Positions 43,966-57,784 of a DNA stretch of 64,000 bases are shown piece after piece. The notes under the pieces are model-generated. The model saw nothing but the letters and a program-made list of their open reading frames with translations. It had not been told where the DNA came from and did not search any database. Location: positions 163,925,728-163,989,727 of the forward strand of contig NC_133660.1 of NCBI RefSeq assembly GCF_037893015.1, written 5' to 3'. The position numbers and the translations under genes were made by a program. This DNA is from Macrotis lagotis. Taxonomy: Eukaryota > Chordata > Mammalia > Peramelemorphia > Peramelidae. Each line of letters begins with the position of its first letter. The stretch's first letter is position 1.

Positions 43966-45645
43966 TCTTGGCAGCTAAAAACTTGCCAGGGTCTAACCAT
44001 CATAGTTTGTTAAAGGTCTCTGCTAGACTGCCCATGCCCATCATCCTCATTCATCAATCAGCAACCTTGTCACCAGCTGTTGACAACTGAAACTGGAAGC
44101 AGGGATGTTATGGCACAATAAAATGTACAAGCCAATAAACTTTCTTGATGATTTGTCATGCTTTTATGGCTCCTGCCAGGTCTTCCCCCATATTTACTAC
44201 CAGAACTGTGGCAGACTTGAATTCTCTGAGTTCTCACCCAGGAATACCTTATTAGTCATAACCATTAACATTGTCAGGATGTTCATTTAAGCAACCTATG
44301 CAAAATCAAAGGCAGGACAGAATGTTGACTAGAAGAAAGTTTGGCATGAAAGACATGGAGAGATAATCAAAAAAGGTGGTCAAAGGCTCCTAATGGTCTG
44401 TTGAATCACAAGAGAAGCAACAACTTGCAGGGTCATGTCTAGGTTCCAGTGTTTGTTTAATTGAGGAAAGCAAAGCATCCTGTTGTGTCTCCAAACCTTC
44501 AGAGAAGACTAGACTCAATGAACACTGGCTTGCATGCTCACTTTTTTTTTTCATTAGATGAACCATATTCCATTCTCAAAGAACTTTTGGACTAATCTCG
44601 TCTAGATTTTCATGACTGGTTTGAGATATAGCCGATCCTCAATTCTTCATAGGTGTTTTGTTCCTAGAAAATGATATTTAAGTCAAAAATGTTGATGCAT
44701 TAAATCTATGAGAAATTGGGGGTTGGGCAAGGACACTCCCTATACTATGGGTAGGGTGTCAACCATCTCACCAACAAACTGAGCTTCTTTTCCATTTTTC
44801 AATTCCCTTATTGCACTGCAGAGGTTATTTTAGCACTTTCTGGAGCAGATTCATGAACACTTTTACAAAGACTTTCTTCCTTTTTGAGGATATAAACTTG
44901 TGCTCATTGCACCTCTCCATTTTTTTTTCTGTACCATGTATAGCCATGAATGTGCAAGGTTATCAATGCAAAAGTGAAAATGAGATTATTAATAAAAATC
45001 ACTCATATGCTTAAAGTCATAAAAGTTAAACTGGAATGTTGAGTACTGGAGACCCTGCTAGAACCTGTCCTTTGCTTTCAGACACAACCTATGGGATTCT
45101 TTTCGCCTTATCATTGTCAGAGTTTCAAAGACTTCACTCCCATGCAAATATTTGTCCTCCATGCATGAGGACATATTCTTGGAGCTGCATAAGATCAGAG
45201 AATTGGGAAAGTTCCAATATTATCTGCTTAGGGTACCTGATTTTCTTTTGTGTTAGAAGCAAAGAGCTTCTAACATAAGAGGCTGGGGCTATGGAAGTTG
45301 GGGGGGAGCAAGAAACTGTTCATCTTTGATTTGCAAGAACATTTCACTCCCAAGTTATTCCCAAGAATTTCTTTCCTGGAGCACTCTCCTTTATGGGGAC
45401 AATATATCTTGATGAATTTTTTTCAGCAGCTGCTAACCAGAGCAGTTCATTCTATCAACAAAACTTTTTCAGGTTTAGAAGTGATATAGCTCAACAGTTC
45501 CAGGCTGCTCTCTCTTTGATCAGCTCTAGATCTGTCAGTCCCTCTGGTCACCATTTTCTGCATATTACTAAGTCACAGGGAGGCATCCTGATCCCTATCA
45601 GGGAAGAATATTGAGGCCAGCCTGCTTCAATAGTTCTTAGTTGCT
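43966..45645. other. Largely unassigned; possible DNA-transposon piece and a hairpin
   Basis: 44,000-44,300 has closely spaced 'aataaa' motifs and an LTR-like look, but no paired copy or terminal pattern, so no call. 44,635-44,790 ('ttaagtcaaaaatgttgatg') is reminiscent of Tigger-type DNA transposons. 45,251-45,275 is a perfect 10-bp inverted repeat with a 5-base loop. No gene recognised. Confidence 0.3.
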
Positions 45646-45649
45646 CTTT

Positions 45650-46110
45650 TAAAAAAATAGTTCTTTTGATGCAAAGTGAAGAGAAAAGAACCAGAACACT
45701 GTACACAGTATCAAAAATATTGTATAGTGATCGATTGTGAATGACTAAGCTATTCTCAGCAAAACAATGAGCCAAGACAATTCCAAAGGACTCACAATAG
45801 AAAAAATGCTATACACCTTTGGAGAAAGAACTGATGGAATTTGAATGCAGATGGAAGCATACTATTTTCACTTCATTATTTTCATGTTCCTCCCCTCCCA
45901 CATTTGGGTCTATTGTCTTCCTTTACAACATGACTAATATGAAAATATGTTTTGCAGGATTGAATAGTATAACCTATTTCAAATTATTTATTGTCTTAAG
46001 GGGGAGGTGAAGGAGAGTGAAAGAAAAAATTGGGGACTCAAAATTTTTTAAATGAATGTTAAAAATTGTCTTTACATATAACTAGGGGAAAATAAAATAT
46101 TTAAAAATAG
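45650..46110 (+). mobile_element. L1 3' end with A-rich tail
   Basis: 'aagaaccagaacactgtaca', 'gactaagctattctcagcaa', 'caatgagccaagacaattcc', 'agaaagaactgatggaattt', 'acatgactaatatgaaaata' and 'aaattgtctttacatataac' give the complete terminal few hundred bases of marsupial L1, ending near 'aataaaatatttaaaa'. The most readable L1 tail in the window. Confidence 0.88.
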
Positions 46111-46184
46111 CCCTTTTAATTTCTATAAACAGATCTTTAAATATCAAAACTAGGGGGAATTTTCTTCCCACTTGGTTGACTATC

Positions 46185-46335
46185 TCAATTCTGTCATTTG
46201 TTCCTTGTGTGACCTTGGGTAATTCAATTCTCTGGGTTTCAGTTTTCTCATCTGTAAAATGGGGGAGGAGGGTTGGTTCAAACCTCTTCTACAATCCCTT
46301 CAGATCTAAATCTTATTTCCTATTATTCTGTAATA
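46185..46335 (+). mobile_element. CORE-SINE/MIR relic
   Basis: 'ttgtgtgaccttgggtaatt', 'ggtttcagttttctcatctg' and 'taaaatgggggaggagg' are in sense MIR order. Confidence 0.7.
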
Positions 46336-46364
46336 CTTCTTCATATACTAATTAGAACTAAGTT

Positions 46365-46515
46365 GGGGTGGCTAGGTGGCATGGATACAGCACTGGCCTT
46401 GGAGTCAGGAGTACCTGGGTTCAAATCTGGTCTCAGACACTTAATAATTACCTAGCTGTGTGGCCTTGGGCAAGCCACTTAACCCCATTTGCCTTGCAAA
46501 AACCTAAAAAAAAAA
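46365..46515 (+). mobile_element. Young SINE with 11-bp target duplication
   Basis: Sense copy 'ggggtggctaggtggcatgg' to 'ttgcaaaaacctaaaaaaaa'. Perfect 'agaactaagtt' at 46,354-46,364 and 46,516-46,526. Confidence 0.93.
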
Positions 46516-46526
46516 AGAACTAAGTT

Positions 46527-47065
46527 ATGGTTTTGAAGGTTTAAGCTTATGCTAATGACTGGAATAAGATTAAATAGGTCAGATTGCTTTCTAGAGGAGA
46601 ATTAGAGACTTGGAGATAGGGCTGAGGTCAGTACTTGTAACTGAAAATTCTTAAGAATTAAAAAAAAAATAAACCAAGAAGTAGTAGATCGAAGTAAGAG
46701 AGGGTAATTGGAACAGGAACTGGGAGATTGTGGCACTCAAGAAATGAGCAGAAACAAGGAAGACATGAGTATAAGGCAGGAGGAGTTGCACAACAAAGCA
46801 GAGCTAGGACAGAAGGGGAAGTACATTGATTCAACATTAAACTTGCTTGGAGAACTTCTAATTTTACTAATCCAAAGATTTGACTACTGTGGCAGCTGCA
46901 TATGAATAGTAATGGAAGAAAGAAGCTATCAGTCAACTGTCAAAATTTTATACAAGCAATGTTAGAGTAGTTCAGGGGAAAGCAGAGTAAATAAAGAATG
47001 TATGACTAGAAAAGACCAGTCAATCCATTTGTTCCTTTGGGAGCATCATAATGCCTTGCTATTAT
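46527..47065. other. Unassigned sequence
   Basis: No repeat family, RNA gene or exon recognised. Confidence 0.4.
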
Positions 47066-47069
47066 GGGA

Positions 47070-47340
47070 GGAAAACCACATTCAAAAGATCAAGGACTCC
47101 CACAGCATTCAAATCGCCTTCTGACTTCCTGTTTAGTATTAAATCAGACCATGAGGTAAGATGGCTCTGGAAAAGGCAATGAGAAAAATGTCTTTGCATA
47201 GCATTCCCCTCACTATAATAAATAAATATGCAAATCATGCCATCATTTATATATACATATATACATATGTACACATATACACATATACATATATACATAT
47301 ATATATATGTAAATCCCATGGTCCTCTTTGATTACAAAGG
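47070..47340 (-). repeat. Family C repeat with internal TA/TATAC expansion
   Basis: 'atcaaggactcccacagcat', 'aatcagaccatgaggtaaga', 'tctggaaaaggcaatgagaa' and 'cccatggtcctctttgatta' are the reverse of 12,740-12,960. A roughly 65-base tata/tatac tract (47,247-47,310) interrupts it where the other copy has only 'attacatgaatg'. Confidence 0.7.
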
Positions 47341-47710
47341 ACCACTGCTATTGGAATCCTCATGATATCAAGAAAATTTGAGTAAGAATCCAAGTATTCT
47401 CGACTGACTTACTATAAGAGTAAAATGGATGAGTCATAAAGGATAGATGGACATGGTTAAGTTCTACTCTGCATCAGTGAAGGGGATATTCATATTGAGG
47501 AGATCATAAATCTCCAGGAATATTGTGTATCATCAAACACAGATTTTTACATGTATGAAGACAAAACTAAATGAAACAAAGTGGTTTTCACGATGATACA
47601 TGATTTGGGCAATGAAGAAAAAAGATAATAGAAATGGAAGATCTAGTTAATAGGGATGTATGAAGCACTGATATCAATCTTTAAGAACTAATAAATCCAG
47701 AATCTTGAGC
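47341..47710. other. Unassigned sequence
   Basis: Nothing recognised. Confidence 0.4.
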
Positions 47711-47711
47711 A

Positions 47712-47940
47712 CAGTTTTTTAACTCAGGATCTATGAGTCCCAGGGATCCGTGTATAAATTTTGTAGGTACTATGAACTTGGATGGGAAAAGTTACATCTT
47801 TATATTCTCTAACCTATAAATAAAATTTGGTATTTTCTTCAACTATAAATATAAACAACAAACATTATGCTGACAAGGGGTCCATAGGCTTCACCAGATT
47901 GCCTGAGGGGTCCATAACATAAAAATGGTTAATTTTAATT
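47712..47940 (+). mobile_element. hAT-like relic, family D, long copy
   Basis: It starts 'cagttttttaactcaggatc' and reads 'caaggggtccataggcttca', 'ccagattgcctgaggggtcc' and 'aaaaatggttaa'. The start and the ending ('ggttaa') are roughly complementary, as expected of terminal inverted repeats. Confidence 0.5.
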
Positions 47941-47944
47941 AATA

Positions 47945-48200
47945 ATCATGGATTTAGAGCTAGAAAAGGCTATGAATATTCTCTAGTCCATCCTCTTTGT
48001 TGAAAAAAAAGATGAAACTAAACACCAGAGAAGGGTTGAAAGTGAAGTTCTTGAGGCAGCTGGGTGGCATAGTGGAGAGAATGCTGGGCTTGGAATATGG
48101 GTAATTCACTTAACCTTAACTCTAGTATCTTTATCTATAAATTAAGAGGGTTTGACTATATGACCTCTGAGGTTCCTTTGAATTCTGATTATATCGTCTT
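47945..48200. mobile_element. MIR-like relic (-) followed by a decayed SINE (+)
   Basis: 47,945-48,050 is reverse MIR-like ('aaaagatgaaactaaacacc'). 48,054-48,200 is a sense SINE ('gaggcagctgggtggcatag') lacking its central part, joined directly to 'gtaattcacttaaccttaac'. Confidence 0.55.
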
Positions 48201-48344
48201 ATTACTCAAGCCCAGGGTTCTTTCTGCTATGCTATGATGCTTCTTTAGCTTTTATAGGGACAATAGAATGTCAGCTAGTCAGGCTTAGAAATATGTCAGA
48301 AATATTGTTGTGATGGGGAAGGAATTTATAGTCTCCAAACCAGG

Positions 48345-48480
48345 CTGGTATCGTATCACAGAGATTATCTGATCACCATACCTGTGATGTGATTATATGG
48401 CATAATATAAATAGCATGACTTGCACATTATATTTATTATAGGGAGGAGAATGTTGTGCATTCACAGTATTTCAGAGGGC
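48345..48480 (+). repeat. Family C fragment
   Basis: 'tatggcataatataaatagc', 'atgacttgcacattatattt' and 'attatagggaggagaatgtt' are homologous to 12,760-12,815. Confidence 0.55.
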
Positions 48481-48559
48481 TAAGTGAAATACAATTTTTA
48501 CATGGTGGTCTGTGAGAATAAATTGTACTTTAAGAAAGTGTCATTGATGCTTTTTAGTT

Positions 48560-49130
48560 TTACTTTATAATCATTTCCTGATAAGCCCACTCCATCTATT
48601 GAATTCCCATCAGTTCTTTTTAAGATCTAAGTAAGATTTCTAGATACAGTGAAGAACATCAGTTCTTTGTAACATTTAAGTAAGATTATATAGAAACTAT
48701 TCTGCACCCATAATCTCATACTTTTCTTCTAAGAGGAAGAAGGCATCTTTTATTATCTATTCTCTGAGATCAAGATTGGTCATTATAATTAATCAGAATT
48801 TGACTATTTTTAGTTGTTTTCATTTTCATGTTATAATAGCTATAGGACTCTAAACAATTGACTTAACCTTAGTTTAAAGCAATGGTATTGTGCATACTGT
48901 TTTATTAGTTCTACTTACTTCCCTTGGTAAATTCATATAAGTTTTCTTGATTTCTATGAATTTATCATATTTACTGGTTCTTATAGTATAACAGTATTTA
49001 TGTGTAATTTATTCAGTTATTCCTCAACTGAGGAATAACCAGTTTTTGATGGTTTGCTACCAAGAGTGCCACTGAATAGTTTGGTATATATGGGGTCTTT
49101 CTTTCTAGGAGTTCTGGAAATATATCTATA
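48560..49130 (-). mobile_element. L1 3' region, antisense
   Basis: 'attagttctacttacttccc', 'gatttctatgaatttatcat', 'ttattcagttattcctcaac' and 'tggtatatatggggtctttc' follow the reverse L1 tail. Adjacent to the 5' half of an L1 in the same orientation (next entry), with most of ORF2 absent between them. Confidence 0.65.
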
Positions 49131-51060
<1,930 letters not shown>

Positions 51061-51350
51061 TTTTTGAACTGCATTTTTTGAAACTATAGAAAAGTCAAAA
51101 ATGATCTCTTATCACTTGAAATTCTAGTTGAGAGTTCTGGCTGCAGAGAAGTTTGCTTAATCTTCTAGTCCAAGGATTATATGATGATGAAGATGATAAG
51201 GAATGACTTTACTGAAATGGAGCATAAGAAAATTTTCTATGAAAAAGTTTAGTTGAAAGGAATAGAGAATTCAATTCATATGAGGCTTATTATATGATGC
51301 TTAAGACTAATAGGAGCATAATTACTTAGAATAAAGATGTACACATTTAA
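51061..51350. other. Unassigned sequence
   Basis: Nothing recognised beyond a short 'gatgatgaagatgataagg' repeat-like phrase at 51,182. Confidence 0.4.
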
Positions 51351-51660
51351 TTCCCATTGCCACAGTTCTTTAGATTTATAAAACATTTTCTTTAAAGTCC
51401 TATGGCATTGGTAATACAGGTGTTATTAGTTTCATTTGACTGATGAAGAAACTAAGTTAATTCTTTTTTTAAAAATTTTTTTAGTTTTTTTTTTTTGCAA
51501 GGCAATGGGGTTAAGTGGCTTGCCCAAGGTCATACAGCTAGGTAATTATTAAGTGTCTGAGGCCGGATTGAACTCAGGTATTTCTGACTTCAGGACTGGT
51601 GCTCTATCCACTATGCCACCTGCCTCCCCAGAGTTAATTCTTAGAGCCAAAAGTTAGATG
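51351..51660 (-). mobile_element. MIR relic split by a young SINE
   Basis: 'ataaaacattttctttaaag' and 'ctgatgaagaaactaagtta' are in reverse MIR order, resuming after the SINE at 51,643 ('agagccaaaagttagatg'). Confidence 0.6.
51466..51631 (-). mobile_element. Young SINE with 11-bp target duplication
   Basis: Full-length antisense copy. Perfect 'agttaattctt' at 51,455-51,465 and 51,632-51,642. Confidence 0.93.
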
Positions 51661-51709
51661 AAGGATTTTTTGGTTCCAAATTTATTATATTTTCACTATA
51701 CCAGGAAAA

Positions 51710-51945
51710 TAATAGTTAACATTTATATGGTCCTTACTATGCTTTGGACGCTGTGCTAAGCATTTTATAAATAGTATCTCCTTGTATCTTTACAATCTTG
51801 GGAGGAAGGTGCTATTATTATCATCATTCTCATTTTATAGATGAGGAAACTGAAGAAAAACTGAGGTTAAGTGACTTACCCAGGGTCACATAGTAGCAGG
51901 CTTGATTCAAACTCAAGTCTTCCTGACTCTAGCTGCTGCAAACTG
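51710..51945 (-). mobile_element. CORE-SINE/MIR, near full length
   Basis: 'atagttaacatttatatggt', 'gctgtgctaagcattttata', 'atagatgaggaaactgaaga', 'gtgacttacccagggtcaca' and 'actcaagtcttcctgactct'. The clearest MIR-type copy in the window. Confidence 0.8.
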
Positions 51946-52475
51946 TATAAATGATTTCAGTAATGTCCTTGGATCTGTTTTTTTTTTCTCCAGGTTTTAC
52001 CATCCTAAGAACCTATTCTTTAACACTTTCTCCAAAAGCATATAATGATCCTTCAAGATACTGAGATTTGGCTTCAGTATCTCCAGAATGAACAGAACAA
52101 GAACCTAAAGGTTTACAGATGCTTGAAAATGATTTAAGTGAGAAGTGATGACATTTTAATTTTTGAGGTGATTAAATTATGGAATGGATTTCTAAAGGAG
52201 CATTTAGATTTCCAGGTCTTGGAAATAGATTATAAAAGAGATTAGATGTGGACAACTTTCTATCTTGAAGGGTTCTAGCATAAAGGAGTAACATTAAGGT
52301 GACATTTCAAGGTCTTCCTTCTTCAAAATTAAATGTAAAATTTTGAATTTAATAATAAAATTATTTAAGAAAAGTCTCTGGGGTATGGAGTCACCAAAGG
52401 ACCAAGCAATGAGGAAGAAATTGATGGGAAAATTCTTTAGCTAAAGAACATCGTAGAGAATCTGGTTGTTAGTGC
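51946..52475. other. Partly CR1/L3 3' end, rest unassigned
   Basis: 52,140-52,320 reads like a CR1 3' UTR in sense: 'ttatggaatggatttctaaa', 'gaaatagattataaaagaga' and 'gtggacaactttctatcttg'. The rest is unrecognised. Confidence 0.45.
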
Positions 52476-52479
52476 TTGA

Positions 52480-52640
52480 AAACAACAAAATTTTATTTTT
52501 TTTCAATGAGCAAAAATCTATTTTTCTCTCCCTCTGCTCTCTGCCCCCTCCCCCACTTAGAAAAGAAAAACAAAATCCCTTTTACACAAATATGCATAGT
52601 CAAGCAAAACAACATCCAGCATTGGCCTTTGACAGTGCTT
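52480..52640 (-). mobile_element. L1 3' UTR fragment, antisense
   Basis: 'tttcaatgagcaaaaatcta', 'ttagaaaagaaaaacaaaat' and 'atatgcatagtcaagcaaaa' are the reverse L1 3' UTR. Confidence 0.75.
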
Positions 52641-54170
52641 TTCTCCCCAGACTTTTCAAATTACAAGATAAATGAGGCCAGAAAAGCAAGGACCTCCTGG
52701 ATGGATGAAATCTCTTTCCAAGAGTGAATGAGTTATTGAAGTTTGGTGACAGGACATCCAAGGAGGACTCTCTTTTTGAGGATATTCTGGTCATTGTAGA
52801 TGGTTGTAGAAACAAGTTGATTTTTGCTCTTCTTTTACTTAAATTTAAATCCTAGAAAATCCCCCCCCCCCCTTTCCCACTTGAAGCTTCAGTATTCAGA
52901 CTATACCTCAGAATTGATGGTCAGTGGTGTAAAACAAAATAAAACAAAATTTTAGGAAAAATAGGTCCGGTGGGGCCACAGATGTTCAACTGAGTTTGGA
53001 AAGCTTTTAAAGGAAATCATATTGAAAAGAAATTGGGTAATCTGGACCCAGGGCAACAGAATGTATTCTACACTGTATATCTCCCACACTAGCATGTTAG
53101 ATGTTAGCATGCTAACCTAGACCATGGAAAAGAGCCATCTATCTCCTAATCGTGTAAATTTGTCTAGTATTCCATGGCTTAATTATATTATATCTTAAGA
53201 GGCTGCATTTCACTCTTTACTATGAATGGACCCAGCTGATTCTCAATCTGATTTTGAGATTGTGAAAAAATATCCAGTCTTCCTCTTTTAATACATTAAC
53301 CTAGAGCTGGGACTAGTAATTCTGATGAGTCAAGCAAATAATTAGGAATGGGAGAGGGGAAGACCCTGATTACTGATATTAGGAAGCTGTTTAGACTTTC
53401 AGCACATAAGGTCCTAAAGGGAGAGAATCTGGGAATCTCCAATTGGGGAGGAAGTAGACTCGACCATTTGAGGAAGGAAGAGTTCACTTGTACGGCTGGC
53501 AGGCTTTGGGATCACCCTGCAACTATTGCATTCTGTCTCTTTACCTTTATGACTCTGTAGTGTGAATCATTCACATCTGGGTACAGTCAAGTTAGGGGAA
53601 GGTGAATTCATTCCCCAGAGTCTAGTCTATCCTGTAAAGAGGATGGGAATCAGATGGGTGAGCAGAGTCAGTGATGACATATACAAGCTAAGAATTCTGT
53701 GGTATAGAAAGTATATCTACCAGGTGTGGGTAATGGTAGGACAAGGTCTTTCTTACCGTGACCTTGCTATGATTCTAAGCTTAAGGTTAAAACAATGGAA
53801 AGCACTTAACTGTTTTTCTTTTCTTAGATTGTTTTCTTTTCAAGGTATCTCAGAGAAAAAAGGAAAGCAAAAGAATGGTAAAATCTCAGATAACATATTT
53901 ACTTCAGAAAAATTGTCTAGAGAAGAATAATAGCCATTAATACAAAGGTTATTTTCTCCTTTTTTATGAAATTTGATGAGAATGATCTACACACATACCA
54001 AGGGTAATCTTGATGAGTACATGAGGAGAAAACAAGCAGACTAATGATTCTGAACCAAAGGTCATATTTTTGTAGTCACTCTATTGATTGAAAGGACCAG
54101 ACAACAAAGGTCTTGTTTTGTTGATGGTTTATTAATTACAAAAAATTTTTTTATAAAAGCAGTATTCTTT
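52641..54170. other. Unassigned sequence with two unexplained open frames
   Basis: Frames at 53,348-53,560 (70 codons) and 53,562-53,930 (122 codons) lie on the plus strand in different phases. Neither shows a motif I recognise. A 14-base palindrome 'gttagcatgctaac' lies near 53,105. C-run at 52,861-52,872. Confidence 0.3.
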
Positions 54171-54174
54171 TTTT

Positions 54175-54365
54175 GTATCATGAGCCCCTTCGTTAGTCTG
54201 ATGAAACTTATGAATCTTTTCAGAATATGGGTTTTAAATGCATAATATAAAATACATAGGATTACAAAAGAAAGTAATTATATTGAAATAAAGATATGAT
54301 TTTTCTCTAATACAAGCTCAAAGATCCCCTAAAACCTATCCATGTGCCCCAGATTAAGAATTCCT
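54175..54365 (-). mobile_element. hAT-like relic, family D, antisense
   Basis: 'gggttttaaatgcataatat', 'aaaatacataggattacaaa' and 'gtaattatattgaaataaag' to 'cagattaagaattcctac'. Confidence 0.5.
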
Positions 54366-54451
54366 ACATTAAAAAATATTCTTTTCCTTTCCCACAAAAG
54401 AACCTTGCTTTATAGTCATTTGAGGGAAGAGATTTTTCTGTCAAAAGATAG

Positions 54452-54598
54452 GGTTTAGGATGAGTTAGGTGCCACAATGGTCCTGGAGTCAAGTGGACCT
54501 AAGTTTAAAATCCAACCTCAGATACTTAGTTCTTACTAACTGTGTGACCTTTATTCACTCACTTAACCCCCTTGTTCCACAAAAACCCCCAACAAAAT
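54452..54598 (+). mobile_element. SINE, sense, older
   Basis: 'gagttaggtgccacaatggt', 'cctggagtcaagtggaccta' and 'actaactgtgtgacctttat' to 'ccacaaaaacccccaacaaa'. Confidence 0.72.
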
Positions 54599-54599
54599 A

Positions 54600-55955
54600 A
54601 GATTTGACTCAAATGAATAATCTTTTGTAAGAGTATCTTTTGGGGAGTCTAACTCTTTCATCAAGCCTTCAGGATTGTAAAATCCTCTCTTTCTGCTCCC
54701 TCTCATGTCTCAATGAAGCTTAGTTATCCTGTCTGGGCAGCAAATAATTGATGGTTAAGATGATGTTAAATAAAATTGTCATTGGAAAGGTTCATTAAAA
54801 GCCCTTTCTACTTCTAAGTAACATTTATTCTATCTCAGAATATCTATCTCTTAAGAAATAATGACCCCACCATCCTTGGAGTGATTTTAAAATCTGGACA
54901 GGTAAAAGGAGATAACAGCATTATGGAAATCAGAGGTGGTGAGACTGATTACTTGTACATTCTATAGAATTGTACATAGAATGTTCCATGGCACAGTATC
55001 ATCTTTCCCTGGTAGTGAGGACACTCCCTTTGGCATGATATAGTTTATCCAAAGAGATGGTAAAAACTTTTTCCTCAAGTATCTACTGCAAGTTTTCCTA
55101 ATCTATAGGAGGAAGAAAGACAACCCATGGCCTCACTGAATAAATGAAGGTTGGTGACACAGTAGACAAGAGAATTGCTTAAGGCCACATGTCTTGGCAG
55201 CATAACTATTCATAAACACCCCTTATTCTCCAGTGGCCTCAAATCCTGCTGCCTATACAAAACCATATGTGGGTAAGCTTAATGAGCAGGTGGCTTAAAC
55301 ATTCTTTACTTTGTCAAAACAAGAAGACAATATGATTTGGAGTCTAATTCTATACCCGAGCCCCTACAAAGAAGAATGTTGGAGCATTATTCATTCTTTT
55401 GTAAGTCTTTATATTCACTTATGTGTCCCCCCTTTATTCCCTTTCTTTAAAAAAGGTGGCTATCTTACAGGAGTTTAAGTGATTCCACAGAAGTTCTTGG
55501 GTAGATGTCTTTTTTTTTTTGCAGGGTGAAGTAAGTGAGGAAAAAAGTGCATCAGAGACAAAAGCCACTCTTCTTCAAGGAACTAGTGTTTCACATCAAA
55601 AACAGGCTCTTTTTTTTGGGGGGGGGAGACAAGTTGAGTGGTGAGTAACAGGAAAGTGACTTAAAGGATAGGTACTTGGTAGTGTTGCTCTGCATGAAGA
55701 CAGTAATATAAGCAACAACATCTGGATGGGATAAAGTCCACTTTGAAATCAGAATATACAATAACATTTCTTATTTAAACAATGTTTGTGTTTGAATAAT
55801 GGCAAGAGTTTGAGCCCATGAGGGATTTTTCTTTCCAGGCTTTTGGTAGTGGGCACAGAAAACTTCTAGAGGTTAGGGAACATTTTATTTCAAGAAAAGA
55901 AGACTTAGGGAGTGAGAGAAAAGAACATTATAGGTTTAATTCACTTGTTTACACA
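54600..55955. other. Unassigned sequence
   Basis: T- and G-runs at 55,611-55,628; otherwise no repeat, RNA gene or exon recognised. Confidence 0.4.
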
Positions 55956-56130
55956 CATGAAATCATAGTATGTTAGTGTTTCAAGAGACCTCAGGGACAA
56001 GTTTTTCTTTCAACTCTGGATCACCGAAAATGAAGGTCAGAGGGGTTCAAAGGCTTACCCAAGGTCACACAGAGTGACAGCAATAGACCTTCTGAGTATT
56101 AGCCCAGTTATCCTTTAATCACATCATTGT
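55956..56130 (-). mobile_element. CORE-SINE/MIR-like relic
   Basis: 'gtgtttcaagagacctcagg', 'aggcttacccaaggtcacac' and 'agagtgacagcaatagacc' are in reverse MIR order. Confidence 0.6.
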
Positions 56131-56884
56131 CTTCTAATTTATTAAGTTTAAATACTCCCTGGTTTTTATTCATTGTCAAGGAAAGAGGTAAATTAATACA
56201 GCAATGGGAGGCAAAAGTATCTCTGCATTTGAGGCAAACATGGTCAAGAGACTGGTAGGCTGAGTGTCTTGTACCTGCTCCTTTTAGGAGGAGTCATTTG
56301 GAGATTTGTTGTGTGAACTAAACACAGAACCTTTAACCTATTAGTGCTGCTGAGTTCTTATTGAACAGGGTCTTCTATGTCATGGGAGGCTATTGTGTTT
56401 ATAATATGCATATAGAAATATTTATCCTTTGTGTAAAGAAATGGTGTTCTTGAGAGCAGACATGTTTGGGTTGATCATGTGGAGACCATGCTTAGGTCTT
56501 TACAGTCATAATTATCATGTATAGGCCAGTATGGGTAGGGGTGGAGGATGACTAAAATGATCCATGCCTGACCATAGTCCTCTTACATGCTGAACACATG
56601 GGAAGACCTTTCCTTGGCAAGCAGCCACAGAGTACTTTCATGAGTCTGGCCTTCTTCAAGGCTCTTTCCTACTAAATCTGCCAGATGCCTTAATTCAAAA
56701 AAAAGCTTCTAACCCCCCCCCCCCCCAGCTCCCCTTAGTTCAAGTTGCATTGATCTAAAAGCTATGGTTTCCTTTCCATTGGTCCATAGCTTAGCTCACT
56801 GACTATTGTCCTGTGTCTCTCATCTATTTTTATAATTAAATTCCCTGAGAATTCTATATATAATTAATGCCTCTACTTTTTTTT
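56131..56884. other. Unassigned sequence
   Basis: A 16-base C-run at about 56,713-56,728; nothing else recognised. Confidence 0.4.
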
Positions 56885-57480
56885 CCCCTCTTTTAAATTC
56901 TCCAGTTTGGCTTTTGACCTCACATTCAATCAAAATTGCTCTCTCCAAAGTTATCAATGATCCCTTTTCTCAATCTCCTTTCTTCTTGATCTCTCTGTAA
57001 CATCTCTGCAATTGTTGTCACCCTTTTATTCTTGTTAACTCTCTTTTTTAGATTTCTGTGACACTGCTGTCTCCTGATTCTCCTCCTACCTGTCTGATCA
57101 TTCTATCTCCTTTGCTGAATCTTCCTCCAGGTCATGCCTTATAAATATGAGTATCCCAAAGAGCTGTACTTTGGATCCTTTTCTCTTCTCTCAATGTTGT
57201 TTCACTTTGCGAACTCATTAGCTCTAATGGATTCAATTATTGAGAATCAATCTTTATGCTGATGATTCTCAGATCCACTTATCTACTCATTATCTCACTC
57301 CTGGCAACCAACTATCTATTAGATATCTCAGACTGAATGTCCTATATATGTCTTAAACTCAACATGTCCAAAACTGCACTCATTATCTTTCTCTCCAAAC
57401 TCTTTTTCTTGCTGTTATTGAGGTGCCACCAGCCTCTCAGTCATTCACACTTACAATCTAGGTATCAACCTCAACACTTC
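56885..57480 (+). mobile_element. L2 LINE reverse transcriptase segment with YADD box
   Basis: Phrases follow L2 ORF2 closely: 'ttttgacctcacattcaatc', 'ttctgtgacactgctgtctc', 'gattctcctcctacctgtct', 'ttgctgaatcttcctccagg', 'ctcaacatgtccaaaactgc'. At 57,255-57,269 the codons read Tyr-Ala-Asp-Asp-Ser, the RT active-site box, still intact although stops and shifts interrupt the frame elsewhere. The element once encoded an endonuclease-RT polyprotein; it is inert now. Confidence 0.8.
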
Positions 57481-57784
57481 ACTATTTATTTCAAACTTTA
57501 AATCTAATTTGTAGAACATTTCATTTACTGATTTTCTGGAATAGAAGTAGAGAAATATAGAATCAGTCAAATGTATAGTCTTTATTGAATATACAGTCCC
57601 ACTACAAGGAGACTTATTTCTGCCTTTCCAGGGGATGCTAAAAGACTGTCTTCTGAATAGTAGAATTCCTGGCAAATAAATGCAATGGAATTGAATTAAA
57701 ATTGGTAGAAATTTATAATCTGAGAAAGTAAAACCTTTTTATATTGTGGTACTAAAGGGTTATATAAAGATCAAATCCCTTTGC
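57481..57784. other. Unassigned sequence
   Basis: Nothing recognised. Confidence 0.4.

Noticed and set aside
43970..44300. Possible solitary LTR (closely spaced AATAAA motifs)
   Set aside because: No flanking duplication, no TG...CA ends that fit, and no second copy in the window.
53348..53930. Adjacent 70- and 122-codon frames as a split gene or retroviral remnant
   Set aside because: Different phases, no motif, and no terminal repeats seen nearby.
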